64,000 nucleotides of DNA, from assembly GCA_963739345.1 (NCBI GenBank), contig CAVUAA010000002.1, forward strand, positions 1-64,000, in the 5' to 3' direction. The DNA comes from CAVUAA01 sp963739345. GTDB lineage: Bacteria; Chlamydiota; Chlamydiia; Chlamydiales; JAFEGQ01. This document shows positions 7,781 through 16,786 of the stretch, piece after piece. Below the pieces are notes generated by a model. The model ran no database searches, had not been told where the DNA came from, and worked only from the letters and a program-made list of their open reading frames with translations. The number at the start of each line of letters is the position of its first letter. Position 1 is the stretch's first letter. A program made the translations under genes and the position numbers.

Positions 7781-7800
7781 ACTAAAATACAAATATTAGC

Positions 7801-8373
7801 ATGAATAAAGATGTAAGCATAAATGCTATTCGAAACGTCGCATTCAGCGGCGTCCTGGTGTGGGGGTTTTGTGGCCCGCAAACACGCACGCTGGCAGTCT
7901 CTGCCATGGCCCTTCCCGCCATCAGCGCCTTTGGCTGGTGGCGCAACGATGGGAACATTTCCACGCCACCACTTGTTGTGAGTGGAAATGCGAGAAGGCG
8001 TGATTTTGTCAACGTGGTGAAGTGGCCGGCCGCAACCGACCCTCTCATCCACCTCATTGACGTCTATGTCTGCTTGCACGCGGTCATCCCAAGGGAATTT
8101 CGATCGTGGACCAATGTTATCACCCGCCCTCTTCAAGTGAGCTTCGGCATCTGGTGGATGTCGGGCCGCCTCATCAGCCAGTGGGGACCCAATACAGACA
8201 ATGTTCTACACCGCGACCACTTTGCTGGCGCCATAACCGGCCACAAGTCTCACATGTGGCTATTGGCACTAACCGGGCTCGCCACGATGCGACTCGTAGC
8301 TCCTAGCGCAATTTCCAAACTGACGCAGTTCTCTCACGATGTGCGCGAAATCGCTGATTTTATTCGGTCTTAG
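7801..8373 (+). CDS. Unknown protein, paralogue of the 7008 gene
   Basis: 190 residues. It shares with the upstream gene the blocks IRNVAFSGVLVWGF (residues 10-23), DPLIHLIDV (near residue 80) and IWWMSGRLISQWG (near residue 120). Several hydrophobic segments suggest membrane association. The ATG lies only 20 bases beyond the 3' end of tRNA-Leu and has no recognisable Shine-Dalgarno sequence, so it may be expressed from the tRNA transcript after processing. Its 3' end overlaps the convergent Ppx/GppA gene by 14 bases. Function unknown. Confidence 0.6.
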   Translation: MNKDVSINAIRNVAFSGVLVWGFCGPQTRTLAVSAMALPAISAFGWWRNDGNISTPPLVVSGNARRRDFVNVVKWPAATDPLIHLIDVYVCLHAVIPREFRSWTNVITRPLQVSFGIWWMSGRLISQWGPNTDNVLHRDHFAGAITGHKSHMWLLALTGLATMRLVAPSAISKLTQFSHDVREIADFIRS

Positions 8374-9343
8374 CGCCGACCTCTACCTGCAGCTTCTGCT
8401 GGTCGTCGGGGCTGATGAGGAGGCCGCTGGTGAGGCTGATGTCCTTGAGGTAGATGGAGGGGATGCCGAGGGTTTGCATGTAGCCGACGGTGAGGGCCAG
8501 GTCGGTGACTGATTGCCCCACAAAGGGAGAGTCGCCCAATTCTTTTTTGGTTTTATCGGCTTTTGAATAGAGGGCGGTTTTTAGCTCGTCGAGGGTGTAG
8601 TCGGGAGGGGTTTTCTCTGGGACTCGGAGAAAGGCAAGAGCGCCGATGGCAACGGTTTGGGTGCCAGAGGCAGAAATTTTGGCGGCGAGGGCGGAGTCGG
8701 TCTTCTTGGCCTGGTCGGCGGCCAGGGCAATCGCTGCGTCGATTTGTTTACGGCTCATGGGATTGGCAGTGAGGATGACGGCGGCGTTCTGATTCTTGAT
8801 CTTCCGGACCACCTCTTCGCGAAAACCGACTGATCCCAAGGGGGCGAGGTCAATGAGGTACTTGCCAGAAGGCTCGCGGGCAATGAGCTCCATGGTGCCA
8901 CCACCAAGATCCCAGACGACAAGCTGATTGCGGGGGAGCTTGAGGTTGGCCGCTGCCCCCTCAAACCCTAGGATCGCCTCATTTCTTTCGGGGATGATCT
9001 CGATGGTGATGCCGGTTTCTGTGGCGATGGTGTCGAGGGTGGAGCTAGCATTCTTGGCGTTCCGAAAGGCGGAGGTAGCGACGGCGGAATACTCGGTGGC
9101 GTTGTGGTCGAGGGCATCCTTTTTAATGGTTTCGATGAGAGTGATCAGCTTGTGACGCATGCCGTCGGTGATGATGTGGGTTCCCGACTGCTTGATGTCC
9201 TCCTCGACAGCAAGCGGCTCGGTCCGATCGACGAGGACGGTCTTGATCTGATTGTCCTCCACCTCGGCCACTTCATATTTGGTGGCGCTCGAGCCAACGT
9301 CGATGGCGAGGCGGGTAACGGTGAGGAGGAGTAGCCAGTTCAT
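8360..9343 (-). CDS. Ppx/GppA phosphatase-family protein
   Basis: 327 residues with the actin-like ASKHA fold of exopolyphosphatase / guanosine pentaphosphate phosphatase. Visible are the phosphate-1 motif AIDVGSSATK (near residue 13), the TSAFRNAKN segment, the PERNEAILGFEG motif and phosphate-2 motif VVWDLGGGTMEL. The protein is about the length of the N-terminal half of E. coli Ppx, so it has domains I and II only. The leader MNWLLLLTVT is hydrophobic and could be a signal sequence, which would be unusual; a start nearer the first motif is possible. The start overlaps the end of the upstream MAF-type gene by four bases (ATGA), so it is in one operon with the three MAF-type genes. Confidence 0.75.
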   Translation of the reverse strand: MNWLLLLTVTRLAIDVGSSATKYEVAEVEDNQIKTVLVDRTEPLAVEEDIKQSGTHIITDGMRHKLITLIETIKKDALDHNATEYSAVATSAFRNAKNASSTLDTIATETGITIEIIPERNEAILGFEGAAANLKLPRNQLVVWDLGGGTMELIAREPSGKYLIDLAPLGSVGFREEVVRKIKNQNAAVILTANPMSRKQIDAAIALAADQAKKTDSALAAKISASGTQTVAIGALAFLRVPEKTPPDYTLDELKTALYSKADKTKKELGDSPFVGQSVTDLALTVGYMQTLGIPSIYLKDISLTSGLLISPDDQQKLQVEVGAKTE

Positions 9344-11148
9344 ATAAGAGACAGATTAGTTCGCACCGCTTTTTGAAGGAAGAGGAAGTGCTCCTGTTCG
9401 ATGTTGAGGCGGCGCTGGGTGCGGAACGCCTCCCGCTTTCCTGCGGCGGCGATGAACTCGTCGTAGAGCCGCTTGTGATACACCGCCCTCTGATCCACCA
9501 TCGGCTTGAGGATCTGATTCCAGGCTACCTCTTCATCAAGCTCAATCTGGAGGAGGGCCACCTGGCCGTCGGCAAGCCACGGAGCGACGTCGCCCCACGG
9601 GAGAGATAAGCGGCCAGCTTCGGCGAAGCCTGACGGCCCTTTGCCCACCAGCTGGACGATTTGATCGACGTGCCTTTGGACAATATCGGAGAGGCGCTGC
9701 AGCGCATCCACCATCTGATCAATCAGGATGATCGACCGCTCCAGACTCTGCTTCAGAGTCCCCAAAACTTCTTCGATCGCCTCTTCGGTGATGTTGAGCG
9801 GAACCGAACTCACTGCTCCCTCCACCATCCCCCGCAGATCGCGACTCTCTTTAAGATGCTCTTCGGCCACCTCAGCGAGCGTCCGATTGGGAACGCCCTC
9901 AATGCCCAGTCCCCCTTCGGTGCAATTGATGTAGCGGGTGGGAGCTTGCCCCTGCACCAGCTTGCTCAGACTCTTGCGCTCATGTAGCCACTTCCAGTAG
10001 GTCTCGACCTCCTTGCCATGAATGTCGCGCGTCCCCACCAGCTGCTCATCACTGATCCCATCTACCCCCACATGCTCCGAGTAGCCTTTCTCGCCAGTCA
10101 GCGCCAGGTCAACCCCCACATAAATGATTGGATCGCACCCCAGCTCATGCACAAGAGCGGTGAGATAGTAGATGATCGACGGTCCCTCGAAGATCCCCTT
10201 CGCTCCGGGAATCCCCAGCTCCTCCTCCACCCACGAGATGATCCCGGTCCCTCGCTGCTGACTCTGGTAGAGCTTTGGCCCATGAATCTGATCGAGCGCC
10301 TCAGGGTTGAGACGAAACTTCCAAAAGAAGGGGATGTCTCCTCCCTTCGCCGCCTTGAACCGCTCCACCTCATCGGGGGAGGGCGCCATCCCCGCCCCAA
10401 AGTGGGGGCGGTTCCCCGCTCGCGTCAGTGCTGTGAACCCCGAGCCTCCCGCAAAAATCAACGCTCGATCCTCCAATTCCTTGAGGAGAGGCAACTGCGC
10501 ATCAAGCGACGGCCCCGCCCCGCTAATGATCGCTGGAATCCCCTTAAAGCGGCCAAAAAGGCTACTCCCATGAAACGAACCGGCCAGCGCGTGCACCATT
10601 GGATAGAAGAGCTGATAGAATGAGTAGTTCGCATCCAGGCTATGAAACGCCGTCACTTCTGCTGTATGGGCCATCGTGTAAATCGTCTCGGCGAGGCGCA
10701 CCGCAAACTCCGCACGCTCCCTCGCATACCTTGAAAGAGCCGCTACGGTGCAGGGAAGGCGGGCAAAATACTCCACTGTCTGCTGCAACAGCTCATCCCC
10801 TTCCGCCGACTCGCCCACCAACGCAATCCGCACCCGCCGATCGCTGAGCACCTCCGTTGCCAACTCCGTCCGCAAGAAGTGATCGACCACCGGCATGTGA
10901 TCTTCAAGGAAGACAAGGTAGCGGTTAGGCCCCTCCCGGAGCCACTTCTTGGCCGCCCGATAGTAGGTGCCGGCGCCCAACCCAAAACAGTAGATGACGT
11001 GAACGCCCTCCAGATCAAGCCCAGCAAACCACTCCTCCCCATCGCTCTCGGCAGTAACTGGCTCCTCCTCAATCGCCCCCCGCGCAAACAGCGCCGCTAC
11101 CGGCGCATACCGTCCCAGCAGCTCCAAATTCTTCTCATAAACACTCAT
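9340..11148 (-). CDS. MAF/DUF115-family protein (third of three tandem copies in transcription order)
   Basis: 602 residues. The central domain is the 6-hydroxymethylpterin-diphosphokinase-MptE-like / MAF_flag10 domain (DUF115): IPAIISGAGPSLD near residue 200, IFAGGS, RPHFGAGMAPSP and DPIIYVGVDLAL. In flagellated bacteria proteins of this family (motility accessory factors) transfer pseudaminic or legionaminic acid to flagellin; other members are of unknown role. A GGAGGGG site precedes the ATG. The 5' end overlaps the preceding paralogue by 14 bases. The C-terminal 150 residues are helical, with charged repeats. Substrate and acceptor are not visible in the sequence. Confidence 0.75.
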   Translation of the reverse strand: MSVYEKNLELLGRYAPVAALFARGAIEEEPVTAESDGEEWFAGLDLEGVHVIYCFGLGAGTYYRAAKKWLREGPNRYLVFLEDHMPVVDHFLRTELATEVLSDRRVRIALVGESAEGDELLQQTVEYFARLPCTVAALSRYARERAEFAVRLAETIYTMAHTAEVTAFHSLDANYSFYQLFYPMVHALAGSFHGSSLFGRFKGIPAIISGAGPSLDAQLPLLKELEDRALIFAGGSGFTALTRAGNRPHFGAGMAPSPDEVERFKAAKGGDIPFFWKFRLNPEALDQIHGPKLYQSQQRGTGIISWVEEELGIPGAKGIFEGPSIIYYLTALVHELGCDPIIYVGVDLALTGEKGYSEHVGVDGISDEQLVGTRDIHGKEVETYWKWLHERKSLSKLVQGQAPTRYINCTEGGLGIEGVPNRTLAEVAEEHLKESRDLRGMVEGAVSSVPLNITEEAIEEVLGTLKQSLERSIILIDQMVDALQRLSDIVQRHVDQIVQLVGKGPSGFAEAGRLSLPWGDVAPWLADGQVALLQIELDEEVAWNQILKPMVDQRAVYHKRLYDEFIAAAGKREAFRTQRRLNIEQEHFLFLQKAVRTNLSLI

Positions 11149-12574
11149 TTCCTAACCCCTCCAGAATCTTAACAGCTCGTAGAGTGAATGCCAAAGGGTC
11201 ACCTGAGCAAAACTGACGGTAGGTGGTGACGAGGGGGGCGAGGAGATGGCGATGAGCAATCTCCTCCTCGAGTTCAAACTGGGAGAGGGGGTCGCTCTTC
11301 CCTGCGAGGGTCTCACACCTCGCAAGACTGTCAGTCATCGCCTGATGGGCCCACCGAATTTGCTCAGGAGTGATGGGAAGTTTCTCAAAAGGGCCCACTT
11401 CGAGATTGAGCTTTGGCCCCTCCTCCAAAGAGAGGTGATCGACGCCGGGAATGGCAATCCCCTCACTAGCGTTAAGAAAGGTGGTTTCTGGGTGGGCAGC
11501 GGCGAAGTCGCCGAGCCAGGCGGCGGCACTTTGCCACTCAAAGGTGGTGTAGATGGGGCGCATCCGAACGTCGAATTCGAGGAAGCTGCCCGGAGGCGGC
11601 GCCGCGCGGGTACAGAGATCGACGCCGTGAAACACGATCGGATTGCAACCCAGCTTCTGCGCAATCGAGGTGAGAAAGGTGATCACGTTGATCCCCTCTT
11701 CGACATGAGAGGGGGCGATGTCGAGCTGCGCATCGAGCCAAGGGCCCGCATCGTAGCTGGAACCGGAGACATAGAGCTTGGGCCCGCGGTGGTTTTTGAG
11801 GGCGGTGTGATTGAGACGGCTATTGAAGAAGAGGGGCACCTCTGGATGAAGGGAGGCACCCAAGATCTCCGCTTCGACCGGGTTGGGGTCGATGGCTGCT
11901 CCAAAGTGGGGACGGACCCGTTTCAGAGCCGACCCGCCCGCAAGAATGAGGGCGCGGGCGTGCTCCAGCGCTTCGGGATCGAGGGAAGGACCTGCACCAC
12001 AGATGATCGCCGGCACATCTTCGTAGGCGCCAAACAGAGCACCCGCATCATAGCAATCGGGAAAGAGTTTCGTGTTGGGCCAGAAGTTTTGGAAGAAGGG
12101 GCGGCCAAAGTCGAGGTGCTCGGCGTAGGTATGGCGGGCGCGGGCGGCGTCACCGAAAAGGCGGTGAGTTACTTCCTCCCCTTTGTATCCGGGAGTGACG
12201 ACCACCTCGATGGAGGAGAGGCCGTATCGGTGGACGAGCCAGTGGAAGAGAGAGGCGTTCTCCTCGTCGACTGAGAGGGGGTGGATCTCGATGTGAGGAT
12301 CGGATGCAAGGGGGGTGTCGAGCAACCAGCGCATCACCCCCACCTCCTCGGCTAGGATGACGAGGCGGTGATCGGGTCCAAGCCATTTTTGCGCTGCTGA
12401 GTAGAAAGAGGGATCGCCCACACCAACGACGTAGAGCACCTCCACCCCCTCGAGGTCGAGCGAAGCAAAGTCGAGGGGGGTGTCGTGCCATGGCCGGCGA
12501 GGCGCAGCGTGAGCGACAGCAAACCCTTCGGATGGAATCAGTTCGCTAACGCGGTCGATGTTGGTCGCTAACAC
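11135..12574 (-). CDS. MAF/DUF115-family protein (second tandem copy)
   Basis: 479 residues, shorter than its two neighbours because the N-terminal and C-terminal helical parts are reduced. The core shows VPAIICGAGPSLDPEAL, ILAGGSAL, RPHFGAAIDPNP and CNPIVFHGVDLC. The start is GTG at 12574, with AGGAGT nine bases upstream, lying inside the end of the preceding gene (29-base overlap). Together with the 14-base overlap downstream this makes a tightly coupled operon. Function as for the family: probable glycosyltransferase-like or nucleotide-sugar binding role, not proven. Confidence 0.7.
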   Translation of the reverse strand: MLATNIDRVSELIPSEGFAVAHAAPRRPWHDTPLDFASLDLEGVEVLYVVGVGDPSFYSAAQKWLGPDHRLVILAEEVGVMRWLLDTPLASDPHIEIHPLSVDEENASLFHWLVHRYGLSSIEVVVTPGYKGEEVTHRLFGDAARARHTYAEHLDFGRPFFQNFWPNTKLFPDCYDAGALFGAYEDVPAIICGAGPSLDPEALEHARALILAGGSALKRVRPHFGAAIDPNPVEAEILGASLHPEVPLFFNSRLNHTALKNHRGPKLYVSGSSYDAGPWLDAQLDIAPSHVEEGINVITFLTSIAQKLGCNPIVFHGVDLCTRAAPPPGSFLEFDVRMRPIYTTFEWQSAAAWLGDFAAAHPETTFLNASEGIAIPGVDHLSLEEGPKLNLEVGPFEKLPITPEQIRWAHQAMTDSLARCETLAGKSDPLSQFELEEEIAHRHLLAPLVTTYRQFCSGDPLAFTLRAVKILEGLGNECL

Positions 12575-14051
12575 GTCTCAAAACTCCTAAGTTTTTTTTC
12601 GCTGCTTCCTTCAGAAAAGCGAACCGGTCGTCGGTCAAGTTTTGGTTGCGGTGGACGTGGTCCATCACAGCGAGCACAGCTTCATAGGCGGGTTCCTCTT
12701 CTAGCTCCACCTCGTCAAGCGGGTTTGGGCACCGATCAAGCTTTTCAATCGATCGGACGAGGCTCTCCTCCAACTCGTCGAGTAGCTCAAGGATGCGGTT
12801 CGGATCGATCTTGTGCGACCGCGCTTTCTCAATTTCACGTCGTACCCACTCGTCAAGCGGCCAGGACTGTTCTAGGTGGACCTCTGCGAGCCTCATCTCA
12901 CGCGCTCCAGGAATCCCAATCCCCCCTTCGGTGGCGTTGATCACACCACGTTCTCCCAACCATTCGGCTTCGGCGATCCACTTCCAGTGGGTCTTCACGC
13001 CGTTTCTCTCGACCAGCTCGTCGTAGTGGTGGGCGATAGGACTCGCTTTGCCCACCACGCCGGACGCGTAAGCAGCCCCTCCGGTGTAGCCGAGGTCTAG
13101 CCCGACGCAGATGATCGGATCGCACCCAAGGGCCCGGGCGATCTCCACCGTCCAGTTGACCACATTGTGCCCCTCATCGAGCACTGGCCCCTCGATCCCT
13201 AGTCGCTTCTCAAACCACTCGGCCACTCGCTGCCCACCAGAACCGTTGAGATAGAGGGGGGTTCCCTTCACGAGGGGGAGTGCCCCTGAGTGCCACCGAT
13301 TCCGGTAGAACATTGGAACGTCAGAGGCCGCATTGGTCAGCAAGCGATCCACTTGGGGCGAGTGGGGATCAACTCCCGCGCCAAAATGGGGCTGGAGGCC
13401 GGCGCAGCTGGTCGCATTGAGGGCCGAGCCCCCCGCAAAAATGAGTGCTTTGTCACGCAAAGTCTTCAAAAGCGGAATCTGCTTGTCGAGCGACGGCCCC
13501 GCGCCGCAAATGATCGCCGGCACCCCTTTGAACTTCCCAAAAAGCGGCACTCCCCAAACAGCGTGATGCCAACGGAAGATGTTGGTGTAGAAGTTTTCGT
13601 AGAAGAGATCAGCGTGGCGGCGAAACTCATCGACGATGCGGCCGGCGACAGCAACCTTGCGGATCAGCTGCTCGCCCGCAGCACTCCCATCGGCCACCAC
13701 ATTGTGTTTGGCGTGACGTGCGCACAGATCGTCAAAAACAGGATCGTCTAGCGTCTCAAAAAAATGAACCTCCACCTGGGAATCGGCGAGCATGGCGCCG
13801 GCGGCCTCACTCCCCAACCAGTAGACCAAATTGCCCGCCTCATTTTCGAGAAAGACCACTCGCCGCTCAGCATCAAAGGCGAGCCAACGCTTGATGGGGG
13901 TGTAGTCCCGGAGACCAACCATGTAGAGAAGCGTCGCCGCGCCGTTTGGTGCGGCGACGGGAGCGAGGGGAGAGGGGATCCCCTCTCCCCTCGCCCGCAG
14001 CGCGACGGCGGGCCAACGCTCAGCTAAAAGTTTGATATTCTCTTCAAACAT
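12546..14051 (-). CDS. MAF/DUF115-family protein (first tandem copy)
   Basis: 501 residues from the ATG at 14051. This start is chosen because MFEENIKLLAERWPAVA aligns with the N-termini of the two neighbours, while the open frame upstream reads like non-coding sequence. Core motifs are VPAIICGAGPSLDKQ, IFAGGSALN, QPHFGAGVDPHSP and CDPIICVGLDLGYTGG. It heads a four-gene minus-strand operon (three MAF-type genes, then the Ppx/GppA gene). The gene is divergent from the GH81-like gene with 25 bases between starts, so the two promoters must overlap each other or the coding sequences. Confidence 0.75.
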   Translation of the reverse strand: MFEENIKLLAERWPAVALRARGEGIPSPLAPVAAPNGAATLLYMVGLRDYTPIKRWLAFDAERRVVFLENEAGNLVYWLGSEAAGAMLADSQVEVHFFETLDDPVFDDLCARHAKHNVVADGSAAGEQLIRKVAVAGRIVDEFRRHADLFYENFYTNIFRWHHAVWGVPLFGKFKGVPAIICGAGPSLDKQIPLLKTLRDKALIFAGGSALNATSCAGLQPHFGAGVDPHSPQVDRLLTNAASDVPMFYRNRWHSGALPLVKGTPLYLNGSGGQRVAEWFEKRLGIEGPVLDEGHNVVNWTVEIARALGCDPIICVGLDLGYTGGAAYASGVVGKASPIAHHYDELVERNGVKTHWKWIAEAEWLGERGVINATEGGIGIPGAREMRLAEVHLEQSWPLDEWVRREIEKARSHKIDPNRILELLDELEESLVRSIEKLDRCPNPLDEVELEEEPAYEAVLAVMDHVHRNQNLTDDRFAFLKEAAKKNLGVLRRVSDQHRPR

Positions 14052-14076
14052 GGTGCCATTGTAACATGGCTGCCCA

Positions 14077-16431
14077 ATGCGTCTATTGAAATACCTGATT
14101 TTAGTTCCCGCGCTTCTCTCCGCCACCGTGGAGATCCCCGTTGGGACCGAATCTTTTACCGGCCTCACCCTCGAAGAATTCGGCCCTGCCACTCAAACCA
14201 ACCGAACTTTGCAACCAGAAAACCGGTTCAGTGAGAACGTCCCCCTACGCACCAATGATTTTCAACCGCTGCAGGTGAGAAATGCCACCTCCCGCGAGGG
14301 GATCCGGATGGGCTATTTCTACGTTAATCAAGGAACCACCGGCGCCGGACTAGTACTGCCCAGCTCACAAAGCAACACCACCGAGGCAATCACCACTCCA
14401 ACCAATGCTCTACAGCTAGTGGTCGCGTCGACCGAGACCAATTCCTACAGAATTCTCACCTCCAATCCCACCACGCAGAGTTTTCTTATCAACTATTCTG
14501 TCGACACCGATCCCCCGCCCGCTACCTTTGAGTCGAATCGGACGATCACCGACTTCCAGATCATCGGCAACGCCTTCCATGACTACCGCTACGTCAACCT
14601 CACCCCTCAGATCAGTTTCACCGGTGGCACCATCACCGAGGTGACCACCAACGGCGACAACAAATTTCGAGTGACCATGAGCACTGGACAGGTGCTCCTT
14701 CTCTACTTCGAGAACACCACCGACCCGGTCACCCTGTTTACCAACATCAGCCGCACTCAACTCTTTTCCCCCTTCCCCTTCACCGGCTTTTTACGCGTCG
14801 CCGCCATCCAACCAGCTGCCGTTCCCCTCCTTGCGGCCACCACCACAGCTGAGTTTAATCCATACGCCACCGCTATCATCAACCAGACCGCTCCCGTCAC
14901 CCCCATCGCCATGTTCATGCTCTGGCCCGCCCGGTGGACCACCCTCGTCGCCCCCCAGATTCGAACGAATCTTCTCACGCCAACCCTAGTCCCTGACTGC
15001 GACCTCCTCGCCGACATCCTTCCCGTCCTTGCTCGTACCGACCTTTCCACCGCCCTCTCCTACCAGCAGCAGCTCCAAAACGACGACTCCTTCGTCACCC
15101 TCTTCAACATGCTCGCTGCCAGCAAACTCTCCTCAGAAATCGCCCTCTACCAAGCCTTTATCACCCCGGTCCCAACCATCACCCCCACCGCCGCTGCCAT
15201 CGAAGCCACTTTCGATGCCTTCCGCACCCTCATCCCCATCACCGCCGACATCGCCTTCCTCGCCGACCAATACAGCTGGACCTACACCTGCTTAAATAAC
15301 CTCACCAACCCGCTGATCATCTTCCCCGCCTACAAACGGCTCTCCACCGGCACCCCCATCGCCGGTTTCGGCTACAACGACCCGATCAAAGGGCTCCTCA
15401 TCGGCGGGACGGCCGTCAGTAACACCATCACCTTCTCAGAGGATCCCGCCCCCACCTTTTGGACCGATGGCTCCTTCTTCCCCACCACTCTTCGCTTCAG
15501 TGGAAGTGAGATAAACGCCCTACAGAGCCTCTTCCCCTCAGCCAGTGAGCAGCTCATCACCAGCACCGATGTCGTCGGCGTTGGACAGGAGATCTATCAG
15601 ATCGCCTACACAGCCCTTGCCGAAGCGTTCATCCTCCAGCAGCTAGGTAACCCCTCCTCCATCCAAGCGACCACAGAAGCGCTCATCAACCGGGTCAAGA
15701 TCTCTCTCCGCCAGTGGCTCGTTACCCACCTCATCCCCGACTTCTTCGTCTCTGACACCCTCACCGGCGGTATCTGCACCGTCGCCGGCATGGGTGGGCT
15801 CAATGCCGAAACCGCCTCCGGTGACAATTCCAACGCGCTCTACAGCAACCACCACCTCCAATATGGCTACTTCCTCGGTGCCCTCGCCTTCGTCATCGAG
15901 TGGGACGACCTCACTAACCACCCCAACCCCTTCATCACAGAAACCATCCAACTCACCCAATTCACCTTCACCCTCATGAAGAGCTTCACCGACATGCTCT
16001 GGCGCGACGCCCGCAACTTCAACACCCTCGACCCCCAGCTCCCCTTCAACCGGCATGGCAACCCGTGGGAGGGGCATAGCACCTCCAACGGCATCCTCTA
16101 CACCGTTCTCCCCCAAGGGAGATTTCAGGAACGTTTCGGCGAAGACTTCAACAGCTGGGCCGCCGTCAACCAATACGCGCGCGCCATCCTCCGCACCCCC
16201 GCCCTCACCACAGCGCAGAAAGTGGGGATGCAGCAACTCGCCGACTTCTCCCTCATCAATATGAAAATGACCGCCACCTCCGGCGAACTCGTCTTCCAAG
16301 ACAGCGACTGGCTCTACACCGCCCCCTACGCCACCTCGACCCTCACCGTAGGCCAAGTGTTCGACACACAAACTCTGGCCACCACCACCCTCCAACCTGG
16401 TACCCCCTGCCAGGTGCTAGGTCCGCGTTAG
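14077..16431 (+). CDS. Secreted GH81-like endo-beta-1,3-glucanase
   Basis: 784 residues with an N-terminal signal peptide. An N-terminal beta-rich half precedes a C-terminal helical half that reads like glycoside hydrolase family 81. The markers are GGICTVAGMGG and SGDNSNALYSNHH with D583, then HHLQYGYF at 592-599, RHGNPWEGHS at 659-668 and QERFGEDFNSW around 684-694. In GH81 the second block is a DHHxHYGY signature and the last holds paired glutamates spaced by four; E685 and E689 fit that spacing here, although the usual ESxSE is replaced by ERFGE. Family members split beta-1,3-glucan. Possible targets for a chlamydia are glucans of amoebal cysts, algae or fungi; the target is inferred. The assignment rests on motif reading, not alignment. 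Confidence 0.65.
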   Translation: MRLLKYLILVPALLSATVEIPVGTESFTGLTLEEFGPATQTNRTLQPENRFSENVPLRTNDFQPLQVRNATSREGIRMGYFYVNQGTTGAGLVLPSSQSNTTEAITTPTNALQLVVASTETNSYRILTSNPTTQSFLINYSVDTDPPPATFESNRTITDFQIIGNAFHDYRYVNLTPQISFTGGTITEVTTNGDNKFRVTMSTGQVLLLYFENTTDPVTLFTNISRTQLFSPFPFTGFLRVAAIQPAAVPLLAATTTAEFNPYATAIINQTAPVTPIAMFMLWPARWTTLVAPQIRTNLLTPTLVPDCDLLADILPVLARTDLSTALSYQQQLQNDDSFVTLFNMLAASKLSSEIALYQAFITPVPTITPTAAAIEATFDAFRTLIPITADIAFLADQYSWTYTCLNNLTNPLIIFPAYKRLSTGTPIAGFGYNDPIKGLLIGGTAVSNTITFSEDPAPTFWTDGSFFPTTLRFSGSEINALQSLFPSASEQLITSTDVVGVGQEIYQIAYTALAEAFILQQLGNPSSIQATTEALINRVKISLRQWLVTHLIPDFFVSDTLTGGICTVAGMGGLNAETASGDNSNALYSNHHLQYGYFLGALAFVIEWDDLTNHPNPFITETIQLTQFTFTLMKSFTDMLWRDARNFNTLDPQLPFNRHGNPWEGHSTSNGILYTVLPQGRFQERFGEDFNSWAAVNQYARAILRTPALTTAQKVGMQQLADFSLINMKMTATSGELVFQDSDWLYTAPYATSTLTVGQVFDTQTLATTTLQPGTPCQVLGPR

Positions 16432-16758
16432 ATCCGTGTAGCCCGGAATGTAGTCAATCTCCTCTTCGCCCCAAGGCATGCGAATGCCATCTTGGTTAAC
16501 CAGAGCAACAAACTTTGCTTTGAGATGATGGTTATAGCCGAGCACCTGATGCATCGCCGCATCATTCAGCGCCACAGCCTTGCATTCGATCAATAGAAGA
16601 GGGGCGAGATCTTCTGCTCGCCTCTCATAGGCAACCAGATCGGTTCGCCGTTCATTGAGTCCGCATTCAACTGCGAGCAGTTCGGGCGGAAATCCCAGAT
16701 CGTCGATCAGATGACGGATCAGCCCTTGCCGCACCTGCTCTTCGGGCGTCGCAGCCAC
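16417..16758 (-). CDS. Type I restriction enzyme R N-terminal-domain protein (HSDR_N), stand-alone
   Basis: At least 113 residues. It carries the nuclease-like core of the HSDR_N family: a region with ERRTDLVAYE followed by LLLIECKAV, the D...ExK motif of the PD-(D/E)xK fold, and a later NHH motif. It is not linked to restriction genes here; single-domain members are common in Bacteroidetes and chlamydiae and are of unknown function. The only conventional start is GTG at 16758, but similarity to the family's YDPIRKxWV opening continues upstream to about 16785 without any ATG, GTG or TTG, overlapping the hpf stop. The 3' end overlaps the GH81-like gene by 15 bases. Confidence 0.65.
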   Translation of the reverse strand: MAATPEEQVRQGLIRHLIDDLGFPPELLAVECGLNERRTDLVAYERRAEDLAPLLLIECKAVALNDAAMHQVLGYNHHLKAKFVALVNQDGIRMPWGEEEIDYIPGYTDLTRT

Positions 16759-16786
16759 CCATTCTTTCCGAATGGGATCGTAGACT

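Noticed and set aside
11246..12274. 342-codon open frame antisense to the second MAF-type gene
   Set aside because: Glycine/glutamate-rich shadow without motifs; the minus-strand frame carries the DUF115 signatures.
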